Made by a program: the position numbers and the translations under genes. The notes beneath the pieces are model-generated. The model was not told where the DNA came from. It did not search any database and was given only the letters and a program-made list of their open reading frames with translations. This document shows positions 61,372 to 64,000 of a stretch of 64,000 bases of DNA, piece after piece (position 1 is the first letter of the stretch; every line of letters starts with the position of its first letter). The stretch lies in assembly GCF_000425365.1 (NCBI RefSeq), contig NZ_AUDH01000005.1:124001-188000 (forward strand), given 5' to 3'. Source of the DNA: Rubritepida flocculans DSM 14296 (GTDB taxonomy: Bacteria; Pseudomonadota; Alphaproteobacteria; Acetobacterales; Acetobacteraceae).

Positions 61372-61898
61372 CGCCCTCGCTCGGCGCCCTGGGCCTCGCT
61401 TATCTGCGCATCGGGCTGACCGGCTTCGGCGGCGTGAACGCCTGGGCGCGGCAGCTCCTGGTCGAGGAGAAGGGCTGGCTCACCGAGCAGGAATACGCCG
61501 AGACGCTCGGCATCGCGCAGGTGCTGCCCGGGCCGAATGCGCTGAACTGCGCGATCGGCGTGGGCGTGCGCTTCCATGGCGCGGCGGGGGCCATGGTGTG
61601 CGGAGTGGCGCTGTTCGGCGGGCCGATGGCGCTGCTGATGGGCATCGCCGCGCTCTACGACGCCTATGGCGAGCTGCCTCTGGTGCGCGCGGTGCTGACG
61701 GGCATCGCCGCCGCGGCGGCGGGCATGGTGCTCGGCACCGCCGCGAAGATGACCGGGAAGCTGCGCCCCAGCCTGCCGCTGCTGCTGGTGGGGCTCGGCG
61801 CGCTCGGCATGGCGCTGGCGCGCGTGCCGCTGCCCGCCGTGGTGCTCGGCCTCGCGCCCTTCGGCCTGCTCGCCGCCTGGTGGGGGATGCGGCGATGA
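61368..61898 (+). CDS. CHR family short protein, type A, copy 2
   Basis: A 176-residue membrane protein, paralogue of the gene at 60299: RIGLTGFGGVNAWARQLLVEEKGWL and AQVLPGPNALNCAIGVGVRFHG. It starts with GTG 61368 overlapping the previous stop and ends with an ATGA overlap with the next gene, so the second A-B pair is translated together with the first. This pattern indicates duplication of an A-B unit. Confidence 0.88.
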   Translation: MTPSLGALGLAYLRIGLTGFGGVNAWARQLLVEEKGWLTEQEYAETLGIAQVLPGPNALNCAIGVGVRFHGAAGAMVCGVALFGGPMALLMGIAALYDAYGELPLVRAVLTGIAAAAAGMVLGTAAKMTGKLRPSLPLLLVGLGALGMALARVPLPAVVLGLAPFGLLAAWWGMRR

Positions 61899-62437
61899 GC
61901 GAGGAGAGCCCGCTCGGCGCGCTGGTGCTCGGCTTCCTCGGCATCTCGCTGCTCAGCGTGGGCGGGGGCGTGGCGGTGCTGCCCGAGATGCAGCGCCTGG
62001 TGGTCGAGACGCATGGCTGGATGGATGCGCTGGGCTTCGCCAAGCGCTTCGCCCTGGCGCAGGCCGCGCCGGGGCCGAACATCATGGTGGTGGGGCTGAT
62101 CGGCTGGCATGTGGCCGGGGCGCTGGGCATGTTCACGGCCATGCTGGCCATGTGCGGGCCGACCTCGCTGCTGGCCTATGGCGTCGCGCGGATGCGCCAG
62201 CGCCTGGCCGGCCGGCGCGGGCTGCGCGTGGCCGAGCGCGGGCTCGTGCCCATCGCGGTGGGGCTGATCGCGGCCTCGGGCGTGCTGCTCGCCGCCGGCA
62301 CGGCCGAGGGCGCGGCCCTGCCCTGGCTCGCGCTCGGCGTCACGCTGGGCAGCGCGCTCTTCGTCTGGCGCAGCGCGCGCTCGCCGCTCTGGGTGCTGGG
62401 GTTCGGCGCGATCATGGGCGCGCTGTTTCTGCGCTGA
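61895..62437 (+). CDS. CHR family short protein, type B, copy 2
   Basis: A 180-residue membrane protein, paralogue of the gene at 60853: LLSVGGGVAVLPEMQRLVVETHGW and AQAAPGPNIMVVGLIGWHVAG. It closes the four-gene series; a 32-bp gap follows before the alpha/beta hydrolase. The two A-B pairs differ at many positions, so they are not a very recent duplication and may have different substrates. Confidence 0.87.
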   Translation: MSEESPLGALVLGFLGISLLSVGGGVAVLPEMQRLVVETHGWMDALGFAKRFALAQAAPGPNIMVVGLIGWHVAGALGMFTAMLAMCGPTSLLAYGVARMRQRLAGRRGLRVAERGLVPIAVGLIAASGVLLAAGTAEGAALPWLALGVTLGSALFVWRSARSPLWVLGFGAIMGALFLR

Positions 62438-62469
62438 CGCCGACCGCCCGGCCATGGCAGCATGGCGGC

Positions 62470-63504
62470 ATGCACACCACCGTCTTCTTCGCCACCAACC
62501 GCCGGCTGATCGGCCCCGGCGACAAGGCCGCCGACTATGCCGGCGAGCAGGGCCCGGCCGGCCAGCCGGGCCGGCTGACCCACGCCATGGCCGAGGTGGA
62601 GCGCGCCGATCTCGCCCGGCGCGAGACGGGGGCGCTGCGCTCCATCGCGGGCGTCGCGCCCGATGACTTCTCCGCCGCGCTCTCCCGGCGGCTGGAGCAG
62701 GGCGGCAACCTGCTCGTCTTCCTGCACGGCTTCGCCAACAGCTTCAGCGACGCGCTGCGCCGCGCCGCTTTCAACCGCGACTGGCTGGCCGGTTCGCGCC
62801 TGCCCGGGGCGGACTGCACGGTGATCGCCTTCTCCTGGCCCTCGGGCGGGGTGGTGGTGGACGGCAAGACGGTGGCGCCGGGGCTGCTGGTCGCGCCCGT
62901 CTCGCTCGTGCTGCTGCTGGCCGGGGTGGTCGCCTCCCCGCTCGCCGGCGCCTATCTGGAGGATCAGCGCCAGGCCGAGGCCTCGGCCGCCGATCTGGTC
63001 AGCTTCCTCGACCGGCTGCGCCCGCTGGCGCAGACGCTGCGCAAACGCGGGGGGCGGGTGGCGCTGCTCGCGCACAGCATGGGCAACCTCGTGCTGCAGC
63101 GCGGGCTGGAGCGATGGGAGGGCATGGCCTTTCCAGGCGAGCCCCTGTTCGACGTGGCGATCAGCGCCTCGCCCGACACCGGCTGGGCGGAGAAGGACGG
63201 CGCCGGCCCCCGCTGGCTCGCCCTGCTCGGCAAGCTCTCGACGAAGGTGGATCTGCTCCATTCCCAGCAGGACACGATCCTCGCCCTCAGCCACAAGGTG
63301 AACGGGATGAAGCGGCTGGGCCTGAGCGGGCCGGGCGACAAGGATGTGCCGGGCCGCTACGACCCCGCCCGCTTCCGCTTCCTCGACTGCAGCGGCTACC
63401 GCGACGACGCGCCCAACCCGAGCATCGACCAGAGCCACCAGTTCTACCGCCGCCTCGAGCCTGTGCGCGACCTGATGGCCCGCGCGGTGGCGGGCGTGCC
63501 GTGA
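62470..63504 (+). CDS. alpha/beta hydrolase (DUF900-like)
   Basis: A 344-residue hydrolase-fold protein. TTVFFATNRRL at the N-terminus and NLLVFLHGFANSF (oxyanion strand) are typical of the DUF900 group; the nucleophile elbow is LLAHSMGNLVLQRGL with Ser near residue 200. A hydrophobic segment (VAPGLLVAPVSLVLLLAGVVASP, about residues 137-158) interrupts the fold and could be membrane-associated. FDVAISASPDTGW and the C-terminal SIDQSHQFYRRL contain candidate Asp and His. The ATG at 62470 starts the conserved strand. Its stop overlaps the RidA gene start (GTGA). Confidence 0.82.
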   Translation: MHTTVFFATNRRLIGPGDKAADYAGEQGPAGQPGRLTHAMAEVERADLARRETGALRSIAGVAPDDFSAALSRRLEQGGNLLVFLHGFANSFSDALRRAAFNRDWLAGSRLPGADCTVIAFSWPSGGVVVDGKTVAPGLLVAPVSLVLLLAGVVASPLAGAYLEDQRQAEASAADLVSFLDRLRPLAQTLRKRGGRVALLAHSMGNLVLQRGLERWEGMAFPGEPLFDVAISASPDTGWAEKDGAGPRWLALLGKLSTKVDLLHSQQDTILALSHKVNGMKRLGLSGPGDKDVPGRYDPARFRFLDCSGYRDDAPNPSIDQSHQFYRRLEPVRDLMARAVAGVP

Positions 63505-64000
63505 CGGCCGCGGAGCCCGGCCCGGCGGGGCCGCTCTTCCTGCGCGGCCTCGGCGCCCCCTCGCCGCCCGGCGACGCCGCGGGCCAGGCCGCCCTGGCGC
63601 TGCGCGAGGCCGAGGCGCGGCTTCGCGCGGCCGGGGCGGACATCCGCCGCCTCGAGATCGCGCTGACCGACCGCGCCTTCCTCGCCCCGGTCGAGGAGGC
63701 GCTCGCCCGGCTGCCCGGCGCGGCCGCCGCCCCGCGCGCGGTGACCATCCTCCCCGGCCTCGCCGAGCCCGGCATGCTGGTGGAGATCGGGCTCGACGCC
63801 GCCCCGCCCTGCCCGGCGGCGCAGGCGGAGCTGCGGCTGCCCGGCCTCTCCGCCCCCGCCCCGCGCGGCCACACGGCCGAGGCCGCCGCCCTCCAGGCCG
63901 AGGCGGTGTTCGACGCGCTGGAGGCGCGGCTCGAGGCGGCGGGCGCGCGGCTGGGCGATCTGTGCAAGATCACCATGCAGATCACCGACCGCGCCTTCCG
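63501..64000 (+). CDS. tandem RidA-domain protein, cut by the right edge
   Basis: Starts at GTG 63501, overlapping the previous stop, and is open to the end of the window (166 complete codons visible). The first part contains ALREAEARLRAAGADIRRLEI, LTDRAFLAPVEEAL and PRAVTILPGLAEPGMLVEIGL, a RidA/YjgF-like unit in order. After a short linker a second unit begins: LQAEAVFDALEARLEAAGARL then GDLCKITMQITDRAF. RidA proteins deaminate reactive enamine/imine intermediates; the Arg of the active site is expected beyond the visible part of the second unit, while the first has an Arg in PRAVT. Function of the duplicated form is unknown. Confidence 0.75.
   Translation, partial: MTAAEPGPAGPLFLRGLGAPSPPGDAAGQAALALREAEARLRAAGADIRRLEIALTDRAFLAPVEEALARLPGAAAAPRAVTILPGLAEPGMLVEIGLDAAPPCPAAQAELRLPGLSAPAPRGHTAEAAALQAEAVFDALEARLEAAGARLGDLCKITMQITDRAF

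Overview
The window is very GC-rich, gene-dense alphaproteobacterial chromosome, most likely from the Acetobacteraceae (a Roseomonas/Elioraea/Rubritepida-like organism). This is inferred from extreme GC use at third codon positions, repeated tripartite-tricarboxylate (Bug/TTT) solute-binding receptors, the rplM-rpsI-argC and recJ-glpX-hom-aminotransferase / phaC gene orders, and a BciB-type 8-vinyl reductase that points to bacteriochlorophyll synthesis. There is no rRNA, CRISPR array, transposase or integrase. One tRNA gene (Gln, CTG) is present.

Layout. 0-10 kb is housekeeping and uptake: an MBL-fold phosphodiesterase cut by the left edge, mazG, a NUDIX hydrolase, two Bug receptors, a DUF1028 protein whose start region carries a 14-bp tandem duplication, metE under a cobalamin riboswitch, ubiK, hldD and an enoyl-CoA hydratase. 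Between the MBL gene and mazG lies an AT-rich patch containing a strong candidate dif site.

10.3-25.3 kb is a surface-glycan region. It has two paralogous GT-C-like membrane proteins around an LPG-synthase-TM (flippase-like) protein, three SAM methyltransferases, a NeuD/PglD-like acetyltransferase, a beta-propeller glycosidase-like protein, a WecE/ArnB-type sugar aminotransferase, a WbqC protein, a phytanoyl-CoA dioxygenase, two polyprenyl-phosphate-sugar-synthase-like GT2 enzymes and a formyltransferase. The enzyme classes match the steps of the Arn pathway (aminotransferase, N-formyltransferase, ArnC-like GT2, GT-C) but from different families. I infer a modified amino-sugar pathway decorating LPS or another envelope glycan, and I consider this the most likely undescribed system here.

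25.4-39.4 kb: a PEP-carboxylase-fold protein with degraded active-site motifs, bciB, an MsbA-like ABC exporter, an NTF2/flavin monooxygenase fusion coupled to a PCC-domain protein, a divergent Lrp regulator/dadA pair, tRNA-Gln, ppx/gppA, rlmE and guaB.

39.5-54.5 kb: an unrecognised protein with an AT-rich palindromic upstream region, recJ-glpX, a SIMPL protein, hom, an alanine-type aminotransferase, a Pro-rich lipoprotein, phaC, a broken Bug receptor, three tandem paralogous lipoproteins, a gamma-carbonic anhydrase, argC, rpsI and rplM.

54.6-64 kb: a Bug receptor beside an IlvD/Edd dehydratase, two small unknown proteins, an NAD(P)-binding protein, an M20 amidohydrolase coupled to four consecutive short CHR (chromate-transporter family) genes, an alpha/beta hydrolase, and a tandem RidA-domain protein cut by the right edge. 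Genes are tightly packed with many ATGA/GTGA overlaps. Promoters, where visible, look like TTGnnn-N16-CTAnnC.
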